NCBI RefSeq assembly: GCF_000472425.1 | Contig: NZ_AXAI01000001.1 | Coordinates: 124,001-188,000, forward strand | Direction of reading: 5' to 3' | DNA length: 64,000 nucleotides | Origin: Bradyrhizobium sp. Tv2a-2 | GTDB taxonomy: Bacteria > Pseudomonadota > Alphaproteobacteria > Rhizobiales > Xanthobacteraceae | Shown here: piece after piece, positions 42,077 through 52,900 of the stretch | How positions within the stretch are numbered: position 1 is the stretch's first letter | How the letters are laid out: each line of letters opens with the position of its first letter | Position numbers and translations under genes: made by a program | Notes under the pieces: generated by a model | What the model was told of the DNA's origin: nothing | Seen by the model: only the letters and a program-made list of their open reading frames with translations | Database searches by the model: none

Positions 42077-42384
42077 GGCGGCTTTCCTCGTTCATCGCGA
42101 GCGGTCGTCTCGTCAATCGCAACTATTGCAGCGCGTCGTCGATCGTCTCGCGCGCCACAAGAGTAAAATTTCCGTTGCGGCAATCAATAGCCTGCCCGGC
42201 AAAAATTGCCTAGTGGCGGCGATTCGACGCTGCCTCATTACGAAGCTCGCACACGCACAACGACAAAATCGAAAAGGACCAGCGGAAACGGAAACTTGCC
42301 ATCGCACTCCACGTCAAGATTTTGCGGCAAAACAATCGCGACCCACGACCGGTGCGCTTCGTGTGGTGTGAAAAACTTTCCCGG

Positions 42385-43613
<1,229 letters not shown>

Positions 43614-43633
43614 GCTTTCGGGCCGACTTTCTC

Positions 43634-43741
43634 CGCACGTCAGTCCGGGGTGCGTCGAAGACGCGAGCTCGGCTATGCTGCTGCGCAACTGAGAATCTCG
43701 AGATTCCGGGTTCGCCGCTTCGAGGCGCCGCGGAATGCCAG
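43634..43741. repeat. Palindromic intergenic repeat, third copy
   Basis: Contains GAGAATCTCGAGATTCCGGG preceded by TGCGCAACT and followed by CGCTTCGAGGCGCCGCGGAATG; the left end has CGTCAGTCCGGGGTGCGTCG. Same unit as at 13728-13798, in the same orientation. Lies after ccrM. Confidence 0.78.
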
Positions 43742-43867
43742 CGTATGCCCCCTTTCACAAATTCGTCGCTTGCGCCCTTGCCAAAATTTACGCATGGAAG
43801 CCGGCAGTTCGTGGCAACTTAGCCGCGTCCCGAGATTCTCGGAAAAACCAGGGAAGGGAGAGCACCA

Positions 43868-44554
43868 ATGCTCAAATTTTATTTCAACGGCGCGCCGAAT
43901 CCGAACAAAGTCGCGCTGTTTCTAGAAGAATCCGGCGTGCCCTTCGAACCCGTGCCGGTCGACACCCGCAAAGGCGAGCAGTTCAAGTCGGAATTCCTGA
44001 AGGTCAATCCCAACGGCAAGGTCCCGGCGGTCGATGATGACGGCGTGTTCGTGTTCGACAGCAACGCCATCCTGCTCTATCTCGCCGAGAAGACCGGCAA
44101 GTTTCTTCCGCCCAATAGCCCGGCCAACCGCGCCCAGACGCTGTCCTGGCTGATGTTCATCGCAACCGGCCTCGGACCCTATTCGGGTCAGGCGGTGCAC
44201 TTCAAGACCGCCGCGCCGAAGGACCTGGATTACGCTGTGAACCGCTATCTGTACGAGGCGCATCGCCACTACAAGATTCTCGACGATCATCTCGCCGCGC
44301 ACCGCTACATGGTCGGCGACACCTATACCATCGTCGATATGGCGTTGTGGGGCTGGGCCCGTCTCGCCTCCTTCGTGCTCGGCGAGGAAGGCGCCGCAAA
44401 ATATGCCAACGTGAAGCGGCTGGTCGACGAAATCTCGGCACGTCCGGCGGCCTCCCGCGCCATTGCGCTGAAGGACAAGTTCACCTTCAAGGCCGAGATG
44501 GATGAGGAGGCGCGCAACCACATGTTCGGCCACCTCAAGACCAAGGTGGCGTGA
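43868..44554 (+). CDS. Glutathione S-transferase (YfcG/Ure2p-like)
   Basis: A 228-residue cytosolic protein with a thioredoxin-like N-terminal domain (FNGAPNPNKVALFLEESG, VNPNGKVPAV, VFDSNAILLYLAEKTG) and an all-helical C-terminal domain (MVGDTYTIVDMALWGWA). NPNKV and the Asn/Ser arrangement point to the nu-class, disulfide-reductase-like branch rather than a classical transferase. GGGAGAG precedes the ATG. Confidence 0.88.
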   Translation: MLKFYFNGAPNPNKVALFLEESGVPFEPVPVDTRKGEQFKSEFLKVNPNGKVPAVDDDGVFVFDSNAILLYLAEKTGKFLPPNSPANRAQTLSWLMFIATGLGPYSGQAVHFKTAAPKDLDYAVNRYLYEAHRHYKILDDHLAAHRYMVGDTYTIVDMALWGWARLASFVLGEEGAAKYANVKRLVDEISARPAASRAIALKDKFTFKAEMDEEARNHMFGHLKTKVA

Positions 44555-44574
44555 TCTCCGCTCTCTGAGGTCGT

Positions 44575-44609
44575 CATGGCCGGGCTTGTCCAGGCTTGTC
44601 CCGGCCATC
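44575..44609. repeat. ATGGCCGGG...CCCGGCCAT inverted repeat
   Basis: ATGGCCGGG (44576-44584) pairs perfectly with CCCGGCCAT (44600-44608) around a 15-base loop, just after the GST stop. A common short genus repeat that may act as a weak terminator. A related ATCCACG/CGTGGAT element is at 48423-48460. Confidence 0.65.
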
Positions 44610-44700
44610 CACGTCTTTGATGCGGCAAGAAGCGCTGATGCCTGTCGCATGATGCGCATCTTCAACAACGCCTATTATCCCCGCGCAATGGATCGTGAAT

Positions 44701-44727
44701 GGTGGGTTTCGCTACGCTCTACCCACC
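44701..44727. repeat. GGTGGGT...ACCCACC hairpin between convergent GST genes
   Basis: GGTGGGT (44701-44707) pairs with ACCCACC (44721-44727) around TTCGCTACGCTCT, itself partly complementary. It lies between the stops of the two convergent glutathione transferase genes and probably terminates in both directions. Confidence 0.6.
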
Positions 44728-44742
44728 CTACATGCGCGTCCC

Positions 44743-45363
44743 TTACGCCTTCTCCGCTTCCACCACCTTGCGCACGGCCGGGCGCTCGAGCATGCGCTTG
44801 CGGTGGGCCATCACTTTCGGCAGCGTCGACACATCGACACTGTCGCCCTCGAGCCAGGTGCCGAGCGTGTAAAGGTAGGGATCGCAGATCGTGTAAGCCT
44901 CGCCCATCACCCACGGGCCCCTAAACATGTTGCGCTCGATCAGCGCAAAGCCGGCCCCGACCGACTTTGGCACCATGCGCTTGAAGTCGGCGAAGGAGGA
45001 TTCCTCCGTTGCCCAGCGGTGGCCGCGCATCTTGTGGGCATGCGCGACATGGACCGTGGAGCAGAGATAGCTGTTGAAGGCCTGCATCTCGGCAAATTTG
45101 AAGGCGTCGCCCAATGGCGCGAGCTTGGCTTGTGGAAAGGCCTGCGCGATGAAGGCGAGGATCGCCGGCGTCTCGGTGAGCACGCCATGCTCGGTCACCA
45201 GCGCCGGCACGCGTCCCTTCGGATTGATGGCAAGATACTCGGGGCTGCTCTGCTGGTTGCTCTTGAAATCGAGACGCACCGCCTTGTAATCGGCGCCCGC
45301 CTCCTCCAGCGCGATATGCGACGCAAGCGCGCAGGTTCCGGGAGCGTAATAGAGCTTGTACAT
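44743..45363 (-). CDS. Glutathione S-transferase (beta-class-like)
   Basis: A 206-residue protein starting MYKLYYAPGTCALASHIALE. Cys11 in PGTCALASHIALEEAG is the residue that binds glutathione in beta-class bacterial enzymes. INPKGRVPALV and LTETPAILAFIA complete the thioredoxin-like domain, and WVMGEAYTICDPYLY the helical domain. Convergent with the first GST gene; the two are only about 35% alike by eye and not a recent duplication. Confidence 0.88.
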   Translation of the reverse strand: MYKLYYAPGTCALASHIALEEAGADYKAVRLDFKSNQQSSPEYLAINPKGRVPALVTEHGVLTETPAILAFIAQAFPQAKLAPLGDAFKFAEMQAFNSYLCSTVHVAHAHKMRGHRWATEESSFADFKRMVPKSVGAGFALIERNMFRGPWVMGEAYTICDPYLYTLGTWLEGDSVDVSTLPKVMAHRKRMLERPAVRKVVEAEKA

Positions 45364-45504
45364 GGGCGACCTCGATCTACGGAAGGGCGCAAATTAGCGA
45401 GGCATCGCCTTACCGTCCATCCCGAATGACGACCGGCGATCGGTTTCGCAGTTGCCCCCTTTGGCCTCCCTGTGCCAAGACCGCCGCAAAATCGGGGGGA
45501 TCCC

Positions 45505-46776
45505 ATGACAGTGCTCATCGCGGGCGGCGGCATTGGCGGGCTGACGCTGGCGCTCAGCCTCAACCAGATCGGCGTCTCGGCAAAAGTGTTCGAAAGCGTC
45601 GCCGAACTGCGGCCGCTCGGCGTCGGCATCAATGTGCTGCCGCATGCGGTGCGCGAGCTGATCGAGCTCGGCCTCCTCGACAGACTCGACGAAGCCGGCG
45701 TGCGCACCAAGGAGCTCGCCTATTTCTCAAAGCACGGCAAGCCGATCTGGAGCGAGCCGCGCGGGCTGGAGGCCGGCTACAAATGGCCGCAATTCTCGAT
45801 CCATCGTGGCGTTCTGCAACAGATCCTGCTCGATACCGCGGTCGCGCGGCTCGGCCAGGAGAATATCCTCACCAGCCACCATCTGACCGGCTGGGAGGAG
45901 ACGGCCGACGGCATCCGCGCCACATTCATCGACAAGGCCACCGGCCGCAACGCCGACACCTATGACGGCACCCTGCTGATCGCCTGCGACGGCATCCATT
46001 CCGCGATACGCGAAAAGCTCTACCCCCAGGAAGGTCCCCCGATCTGGAACGGCCGCATCCTCTGGCGCGGCATCACCGATGCAGACGCGTTCCTGTCCGG
46101 CCGCACCATGATCATGGCCGGCCATGAAATCCTGAAATTCGTCTGCTATCCGATTTCCAAACAGCCGGACGCGTCAGGCAAGCATCGGATCAACTGGATC
46201 GCCGAGCGGCACATGCCGCCGACCTATCAGTGGCGGCGCGAGGATTATAACCGGACCGCGAAGCGGGAGGAGTTTCTGCCCTGGTTCGAGAGCTGGCGGT
46301 TTGACTGGCTCGACGTGCCCGCTCTGATCCGCAACTGCCCGCATGCCTATGAATACCCGCTGGTCGACCGCGATCCGCTTGGGCGTTGGACCTTCGGCCG
46401 CGTCACACTGCTCGGCGATGCGGCGCATCCGATGTATCCGATCGGCTCCAACGGCGCCTCGCAGGCGATCCTGGATGCACGGGTGCTGACGCGGGAGATC
46501 CTCACGCATGGCGAAACGCATCAAGCGCTCAGCGCCTACGAGGCCGAACGGCGGCCCGCGACCACCGACCTCGTGATGCTCAACCGCCGCAACGGGCCGG
46601 AGCAGGTGATGCAACTCGTCGAGGAGCGCGCACCCAACGGCTACGAGGTCGTCACCGACGTGCTCTCGCAACAGGAGCTGGAGGACATCGCCGCCAATTA
46701 CAAGCGCGTCGCTGGCTTCCAGGTCGACGCGCTCAACGCCAAGCCGCCGATTGTGCCGCGCGCCAGCGCGGCTTGA
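45505..46776 (+). CDS. FAD-dependent aromatic monooxygenase (salicylate hydroxylase-like)
   Basis: A 423-residue flavoprotein. LIAGGGIGGLTLALSLNQIG at residues about 4-23 binds the FAD adenosine part; LLIACDGIHSAIREKLYP is the DG motif; RVTLLGDAAHPMYPIGSNGA is the GD motif contacting FAD ribitol. Such group A monooxygenases hydroxylate aromatic acids with NAD(P)H; the substrate is not evident. The ATG at 45505 has GGGGGAT upstream and is preferred over 45472. Convergent with the thioesterase gene. Confidence 0.88.
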   Translation: MTVLIAGGGIGGLTLALSLNQIGVSAKVFESVAELRPLGVGINVLPHAVRELIELGLLDRLDEAGVRTKELAYFSKHGKPIWSEPRGLEAGYKWPQFSIHRGVLQQILLDTAVARLGQENILTSHHLTGWEETADGIRATFIDKATGRNADTYDGTLLIACDGIHSAIREKLYPQEGPPIWNGRILWRGITDADAFLSGRTMIMAGHEILKFVCYPISKQPDASGKHRINWIAERHMPPTYQWRREDYNRTAKREEFLPWFESWRFDWLDVPALIRNCPHAYEYPLVDRDPLGRWTFGRVTLLGDAAHPMYPIGSNGASQAILDARVLTREILTHGETHQALSAYEAERRPATTDLVMLNRRNGPEQVMQLVEERAPNGYEVVTDVLSQQELEDIAANYKRVAGFQVDALNAKPPIVPRASAA

Positions 46777-46789
46777 CCGGGGCACAAGC

Positions 46790-47209
46790 TCAGCGAAGTG
46801 CCCTCGCAGCCTCGAGCACGCGCGCGGTCGTGCTGGCGGTTGCGAGCACGGTGCCGTCTTCCGCCGTCAGCCTGCCCTCCATGAAGGCGATGCTCCGGCC
46901 GAGTTGCGTCACCCGGGCTTCGACGACAAGCGGCCCCGGCTTCGCGGGCGCGAGGAAGTTCACGGTCAGGCTGATGGTCGTGGTGTAAAATTGTCCATCG
47001 CTCATCACGAAGGCGGCCGGTCCCATGCTGTCATCCAGCATGGCCGAGAGAATGCCGCCCTGCACAAAGCCGGCCGGGTTGCAGAATTCCGCCTTTCCAT
47101 CAAAGCCGACCTTGATCCAGCCGTCCTTCGGACTGGCATCGAGCAGCCGCCAGCCGAGCAGCTCTGCCGAGGGCGGCGTGGGGATGTCATCGAGCGCAGT
47201 TCTGATCAT
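46790..47209 (-). CDS. PaaI-like hotdog thioesterase
   Basis: A 139-residue single-domain hotdog protein. EFCNPAGFVQGGILSAMLDD is the active-site helix of PaaI-type acyl-CoA thioesterases, with Asp in MLDDSMG as the likely catalytic acid; TISLTVNFLAPAKPGPLVVE is the central strand pair. Acyl group unknown. Stop lies only 13 bp from that of the convergent monooxygenase. Confidence 0.86.
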   Translation of the reverse strand: MIRTALDDIPTPPSAELLGWRLLDASPKDGWIKVGFDGKAEFCNPAGFVQGGILSAMLDDSMGPAAFVMSDGQFYTTTISLTVNFLAPAKPGPLVVEARVTQLGRSIAFMEGRLTAEDGTVLATASTTARVLEAARALR

Positions 47210-47270
47210 GGCGGCCCTCCGATCGAGCCCGCATACCGTATGTCTGCTGCCACCGTGCTGTCAGGAACCG

Positions 47271-48371
47271 TCAGATGCCGAGCCCGTGGGCGATCACCTT
47301 GCGCATCACGTTCGGGAACGCCTCGTCGGCCAGGGTGGCGATCGGTACCCAGCGCATTCCGGCGGGCGCATGCGTGCCGGACGGCACGTCCGCGGTGTAG
47401 ACCACGAGCGCCAGCGGAAAATGTGTGAAGACGTGCGTGACGACGCCGGCCTTGCGGTGCCAGCGCGCGACACCTTTCAGCGCAGGCGCCTGGTCGCGCG
47501 CGGCTTTGTCGTCCTGGTCGGCACGCCAGTCCGAGCCAGGCACCTCGGTCATGCCGCCGAGCAGGCCCTTTGTGGGGCGCGTGCGCACAAGCAATTCCTC
47601 ACCGCGGCTGACCACGAAGGCAGCCCCCCGACGCAGCGCGCCGGTCTTCTTCGCTGCCTTGCGCGGAAAGCTCTCCTGCGTGCCCCGCCGCCGCGCGGCG
47701 CAGTCCTCCATCAGTGGGCACAGCGCGCAGGCCGGCTTCTTGGGCGTGCAGATGGAGGCGCCGAGATCCATCAGCGCCTGCGCGCTATCGCCGGCGCGGC
47801 TGTCGCCGAGCAATGTCGTCGCCAGCTCCCGGATCAGCGGCTTTGCCTGCGGCAGCGGCTTCTCGACCGCGAACAGGCGCGACACCACGCGCTCGATATT
47901 GCCGTCGACCGGCATGGTGCGGCGGTCGAAGGCGATCGCCGCGATCGCCGCCGCAGTATATGGCCCGATCCCCGGCAGCGTGAGCAGGCCCTCCTCCGTG
48001 TCCGGAAACACCCCGCCATGCTCGCGCATCACCGCGCCCGCGCAGGCGTGCAGATTGCGCGCGCGCGAATAATAGCCGAGCCCGGCCCACAGCCGCAGCA
48101 CGTCGTCGAGCGAGGCTTGCGCCAGACTCGTGACGTCCGGCCAGCGCGCCGTGAACTTCTCGAAATAAGGCCCGACCGCCTTCACGGTCGTCTGCTGCAG
48201 CATGACTTCCGAGAGCCAGACCCGGTACGGATCAGGCCGCGTCCCCGACAGCGCGCGCCAGGGCAGCCGGCGGCGATGCCGGTCGTACCAGGCAAGCAGC
48301 AGCGCGGGGCGGCCGGCGGTGTCCCCGATTTCGGTTCGCGGCTTTCTCTTCGTAGCTCCAGCAGGACTCAT
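47271..48371 (-). CDS. mutY: A/G-specific adenine glycosylase
   Basis: A 366-residue repair enzyme that removes adenine mispaired with 8-oxoguanine. VMLQQTTVKAVGPYFEKF, LPGIGPYTAAAIAAIAF (helix-hairpin-helix) and MPVDGNIERVV with the catalytic aspartate are present. The 4Fe-4S ligands follow the C-x6-C-x2-C-x5-C rule in CTPKKPACALCPLMEDC. The C-terminal 120 residues are the Nudix-like 8-oxoG recognition domain. Divergent from the DUF721 gene. Confidence 0.95.
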   Translation of the reverse strand: MSPAGATKRKPRTEIGDTAGRPALLLAWYDRHRRRLPWRALSGTRPDPYRVWLSEVMLQQTTVKAVGPYFEKFTARWPDVTSLAQASLDDVLRLWAGLGYYSRARNLHACAGAVMREHGGVFPDTEEGLLTLPGIGPYTAAAIAAIAFDRRTMPVDGNIERVVSRLFAVEKPLPQAKPLIRELATTLLGDSRAGDSAQALMDLGASICTPKKPACALCPLMEDCAARRRGTQESFPRKAAKKTGALRRGAAFVVSRGEELLVRTRPTKGLLGGMTEVPGSDWRADQDDKAARDQAPALKGVARWHRKAGVVTHVFTHFPLALVVYTADVPSGTHAPAGMRWVPIATLADEAFPNVMRKVIAHGLGI

Positions 48372-48422
48372 GAACGAACCTTAGCGCATCTCTCTCCTCG
48401 TGATGGGCGGGCTCAGGCTGGG

Positions 48423-48460
48423 CATCCACGCCTTTCTTATCGCGTGGGCAGCCGTGGATG
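48423..48460. repeat. CATCCACG...CGTGGATG inverted repeat
   Basis: CATCCACG (48423-48430) pairs with CGTGGATG (48453-48460) around a 22-base loop and is followed by GCCGGGGCT. A relative of the element at 44575-44609, located between divergent mutY and the DUF721 gene. Confidence 0.6.
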
Positions 48461-48528
48461 GCCGGGGCTCAACACAGAAACCACGCCGGGCCATGACGGC
48501 GGAGATTGCGGCATGCTAGTAACAAGCG

Positions 48529-49008
48529 ATGTCCAAGCCCGGTCCCATAACCGCCAAGCCGCTTTCCGTCCTGCTCAGCGACGTCTTTTCGGACGCCTAT
48601 GCGAGGCAGGGCTTTGCCGCGCGGGAGTTGGTGACCCGCTGGGCGGAGATCGCGGGCAATGACATTGCGGCCCACGCGGAGCCCTTGAAGATGCAATGGC
48701 CGCGGCCGGTCGAGGGCCAGCCGCAGGAACCGGCGACGCTCGTGCTGCGGGTGGAGGGGCCGATGGCGCTGGAAATCCAGCACCGCTCCGACGTGATCCT
48801 GGAGCGGGTCAATCGCTTCTTCGGCTGGCATGCGGTGGGGCGGATCGCGCTGCGGCAAGCGCCGCTGTCGCGCCGGGACCGCCGCCCGGCCCCGCGCCCA
48901 CCGGATCCGGCCGCCGTGAAAAAAGTCGCTGATACCCTGTCGGCGGTCGAGGACGAGGCGCTGAAGGAGGCGCTGGCCCGGCTCGGGGCCGCGATCAAGC
49001 GAAATTGA
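48529..49008 (+). CDS. DUF721 (DciA-like) protein
   Basis: A 159-residue basic protein. DAYARQGFAARELVTRWAEI and GNDIAAHAEPLKMQWPR followed by LVLRVEGPMALEIQHRSDVI give the DUF721 fold, shared with the DciA helicase loaders. In this order (next to mutY, before a DsbA-like gene and smc) it is the usual alphaproteobacterial arrangement. Whether it loads DnaB here is inference. Confidence 0.85.
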   Translation: MSKPGPITAKPLSVLLSDVFSDAYARQGFAARELVTRWAEIAGNDIAAHAEPLKMQWPRPVEGQPQEPATLVLRVEGPMALEIQHRSDVILERVNRFFGWHAVGRIALRQAPLSRRDRRPAPRPPDPAAVKKVADTLSAVEDEALKEALARLGAAIKRN

Positions 49009-49133
49009 CATTTTTCGAAGGAGCCGGCGGCAAAGCCCGCCATTGCCACGCTGACCGTTTTTGGCTAGCGAACGGCGTCTCAATTGGAACCCTCTGTCTT
49101 TGGGCGCGGATGCGCCAATCCGGGAGTTGACCG

Positions 49134-49790
49134 TTGATTATCACCCGCCGCGCCTTCACAACCGCCCTGTCCCTGACTGGCCTCGCCACGCTGGTCGGCT
49201 TCTCGCCGCTGCGGCTGATTCCGAGCGCCTTTGCGCAAAGCGCGACCGACGTCGCAAAACCGCAGTCGCTGCCGGACATGGCGCTGGGACCGGCAGACGC
49301 CAAGGTGACTATCACCGAATATGCCTCGATGACCTGCCCGCATTGCGCGGCCTTCAATGAACAGGTGTTCCCGAAGATCAAGGCGGAGTTCATCGACACC
49401 GGCAAGGTGCGGTATGTGTTCCGCGAGTTCCCACTCGACATCAAGGCGGCTGCCGGCTCCATGCTTTCGCGCTGCATCGCCAATGGCGATGCCAACAAAT
49501 ATTTCGCCGTCACCGACCTCCTGTTCAAATCGCAGAGCGATTGGGTGATGAAAAATACCACCGAGAGCCTGACCCGAATCGGCAAGCAGGCTGGCCTCAG
49601 CCAGCAGCAGGTGGAAGACTGCCTGAAAGATCAGGCGCTGCTCGACAAGATCGCCGCGGATCAGAAATACGCCAGCGACGTATTGAAGGTCGATTCGACA
49701 CCGACCTTTTTCGTCAACGGCGAGAGGATCAAGGGCGAAACCTCGATCGAGGAGTTTGAGAAGAAGATCAACCCGCTTCTCAAGAGCTGA
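49134..49790 (+). CDS. DsbA-family periplasmic thiol-disulfide protein
   Basis: A 218-residue exported protein. It starts at a TTG preceded by GGGAG; MIITRRAFTTALSLTGLATL is a signal with a twin-arginine-like RR. The thioredoxin fold follows, with the active site TCPHCAAF (Cys68 and Cys71) and the cis-proline segment STPTFFVNG. Residues about 100-170 form the inserted helical domain. Likely oxidises or isomerises disulfides in the periplasm. Confidence 0.88.
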   Translation: MIITRRAFTTALSLTGLATLVGFSPLRLIPSAFAQSATDVAKPQSLPDMALGPADAKVTITEYASMTCPHCAAFNEQVFPKIKAEFIDTGKVRYVFREFPLDIKAAAGSMLSRCIANGDANKYFAVTDLLFKSQSDWVMKNTTESLTRIGKQAGLSQQQVEDCLKDQALLDKIAADQKYASDVLKVDSTPTFFVNGERIKGETSIEEFEKKINPLLKS

Positions 49791-49995
49791 TTCCTCCACA
49801 GGATTTAGCGCATACCATAAGCCTCGCAAAAGCCTTGGGAAAAGCGCCTCACGCAGGTTGCTCTGAGGGCGCGGCGCAGCCATTGTCCCGGCCCTGAAGC
49901 GGCGTGTGGGGCGCATCGCGCCCCGCCCGAACTGCCTTCTATGGTATTGTCGGGCAAGGTAGATTCGCGCCCTGCCAACAGAGAATGCGAGATTT

Positions 49996-52900
49996 ATGAA
50001 ACTCACGCGTCTTCGGCTTCACGGTTTCAAGTCGTTCGTCGAACCCACTGATTTCATGATCGAACCCGGCCTCACCGGGGTTGTCGGTCCGAACGGCTGC
50101 GGCAAATCCAACCTGGTCGAGGCGCTGCGTTGGGCGATGGGCGAGACCTCGCACAAGTCTCTCCGTGCCGCCGACATGGATGCGGTGATCTTCGCCGGCT
50201 CCGGCAACCGCCCGGCGCGCAACCATGCCGAAGTGGTAATGACGATCGACAATGCTGATCGCACCGCGCCAGCGGCCGTCAACGACAGCCAGCTGCTCGA
50301 AATCTCACGCCGCATCGAGCGCGAGGCCGGCTCGGTCTACCGCATCAATGGCCGCGACGTGCGCGCTCGCGACGTGCAGCTGTTGTTTGCCGATGCCGCG
50401 ACTGGCGCCCGCTCGCCGGCGCTGGTTCACCAGGGCAAGATCGGCGAGATCATCCAGGCCAAGCCCGAGCAGCGCCGCCGCGTGCTGGAAGACGCCGCCG
50501 GCGTCGCCGGCCTGCACGCCCGCCGCCATGAGGCGGAACTCCGCCTGAAGGCGGCAGAGACCAACCTCACCCGGGTCGAGGACGTGATCGGCCAGCTCGC
50601 AGGGCAAATGGACGGCTTGAAGAAGCAGGCGCGCCAGGCGATCCGCTACCGCGAGGTCGCCGCCAAGGTGCGCAAGGCCGAGGCCACACTCTATCATCTG
50701 CGCTGGATGCAGGCGCATGCGGATGTGAACGACGCCGCGCAGCAGCACGAGCTGACCGTGCGCGACATGGCCGAGCGCACCCGCGAGCAGGCGGAGGCCG
50801 CCCGCATCCAGGCGATCCGCGCGTCAGAGCTGCCGGCCCTGCGCGATGCCGAGGCGCGCTCAGCCGCCACCCTGCAGCGACTCAACAATGCGCGCGACAT
50901 GCTCGACCGCGAGGAGGAGCGCGCCAAGGAACGTGTCGGCGAGCTCGACCGACGGCTCAACCAATTCGCCGCCGACATCGCCCGCGAGCGGCAGCAGACC
51001 TCGGATGCCGATGTAGCGCTGCAGCGGCTGGAGACCGAAGACACCGAGCTCAAGGAAGAGATCAAGTCTCGCGTCGAGCGGCGCAGCGGTCTCGACGAGC
51101 GCGTGGCCGAAGCGGAAGCGACGCTGGCCGGCTCCGAGCGGATGTTCGCCGAGCTGACAACGGCACTCGCCGATCTCACCGCCAGGCGCAACCAGCTCGA
51201 GGCGAGCGTGCGCAGCCACCGCGACCGCTTGGCGCGGCTCGACCAGGAGATCGCCAACGTCACCCGCGAGGAGGAGAAGCTCGCCCAGGAGACCGGCGGC
51301 TTCGGCGACCTCGACACGCTCGCCGCAGCCATGGAGAGCGCGCAGGAAAACCGCCTGCAGGCCGAGATGGCCGCCCAGGCGAGCGAAGCCGCGCATGTCA
51401 CCGCGCGCCAGACGCTGGATGCCTCCCGCGCCCCGCTCTCCGAGGCCGAGAAGCGGGTGCAGCGGCTGGAGACCGAGGCGCGCACGATCGCAAAGCTGGT
51501 CACCGGTGCGACCAAGAATCTGTGGCCCCCGATCATCGACGGCGTCACCGTCGAGAAGGGGTTTGAGAAGGCGCTGGGCGCGGTGCTGGGCGACGATCTC
51601 GACGCGCCGGTCGATGCGTCGGCACCGATGCGCTGGACGCTGGTCGGCCCGGCCAGCGAGGACCCGTCGCTGCCTGAAGGTGTCGAGCCGCTGGCGGCGC
51701 GCGTGCAGGCGCCGCCGGAGCTGGCGCGACGCCTCGCACAGATCGGCGTCGTCGCCAAGGAACGCGGCGCGGAGTTCGCCGCACAATTGAAGGTCGGTCA
51801 GCGGCTGGTGTCGACCGACGGCGACGTCTGGCGCTGGGACGGCTTTGTCGCGGCGGCCCATGCACCGACCGGCGCGGCGCGACGGCTTGCCGAACGCGCG
51901 CGCCTGGTCGACATCGAGAACGAACTGGAGCAGGCGAAGAACGATCTCGCCACCAAGCGCCAGGCGCTGGAGATGGCGGAGGCTGAGCTGCGCGCTGCCG
52001 CCTCGACCGAAAGCGGCGCGCGCGAGTCCTGGCGCGCCGCCCAGCGCGAGGCCGATGCCGCGCGCGAGCGCCATGCGGCGGCCGAGCGCGAGATCAACCG
52101 CCACGCCGCGCGCAAATCGGCGCTCACCGAGGCCCGCACCCGTCTTGAAGCCGACCTCACCGAAGCCTATGCCGCGCATCAGAACGCGACCACGGCGCTC
52201 GAGGAGATGCCGGCCAGCGTCGAGACCGAGCAGCAGCTCGCTGCCGTGCGCGGCGAGATCGAGGGCCATCGCCGGCTCGCCGCGCAGGTCCGCGCGGAAG
52301 CGCAGGCGCTGGCCCGCGAGGCCGAGCTTGCCGACCGCCGCGTACAGGCGATCGTCGCCGAGCGCAATCAATGGCAGAACCGCAAGACGAGCGCGGGCTC
52401 CCAGATCGAGACCATCGAGGCCCGCATCACCGAGGTGACGGCCGAGCGCGCGGAACTCGAAAACGCGCCGGCGTTCTTTGCCGAGAAGCGCAGCGCGCTG
52501 ATCAGCGAGATCGAGCACGCCGAGAACGACCGCCGCGTCGCGGCCGATGCGCTTGCGGCCGCTGAAACCGCGATGGCCGAGACCGACCGCGCTGCGAAGG
52601 CCTCGCTGGAGGCATTTTCGACCGCGCGCGAAGCGACCGCCCGCGCCGAGGAGCGGATGGAAGGCGCGCGGCGCCGGCTCGCCGATATCGAGCGCGAGAT
52701 CCACGACATGCTGGAGATCGAACCGCAGGGCGTCGCAGCCCTTGCCGAAATTGAGCCGAACACCGAGCTGCCGCCGCTCGCCGAGATCGAGGAGAGTCTG
52801 GAAAAGCTGCGCCGCGACCGCGAGCGGCTGGGTGCTGTGAACCTGCGCGCGGAGGAGGAGTTGCAGGAGGTCGAGACCCAACACACGACCTTGGCCACCG

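Noticed and set aside
47025..48662. 545-residue plus-strand frame opposite mutY
   Set aside because: Shadow frame; mutY motifs are complete on the other strand.
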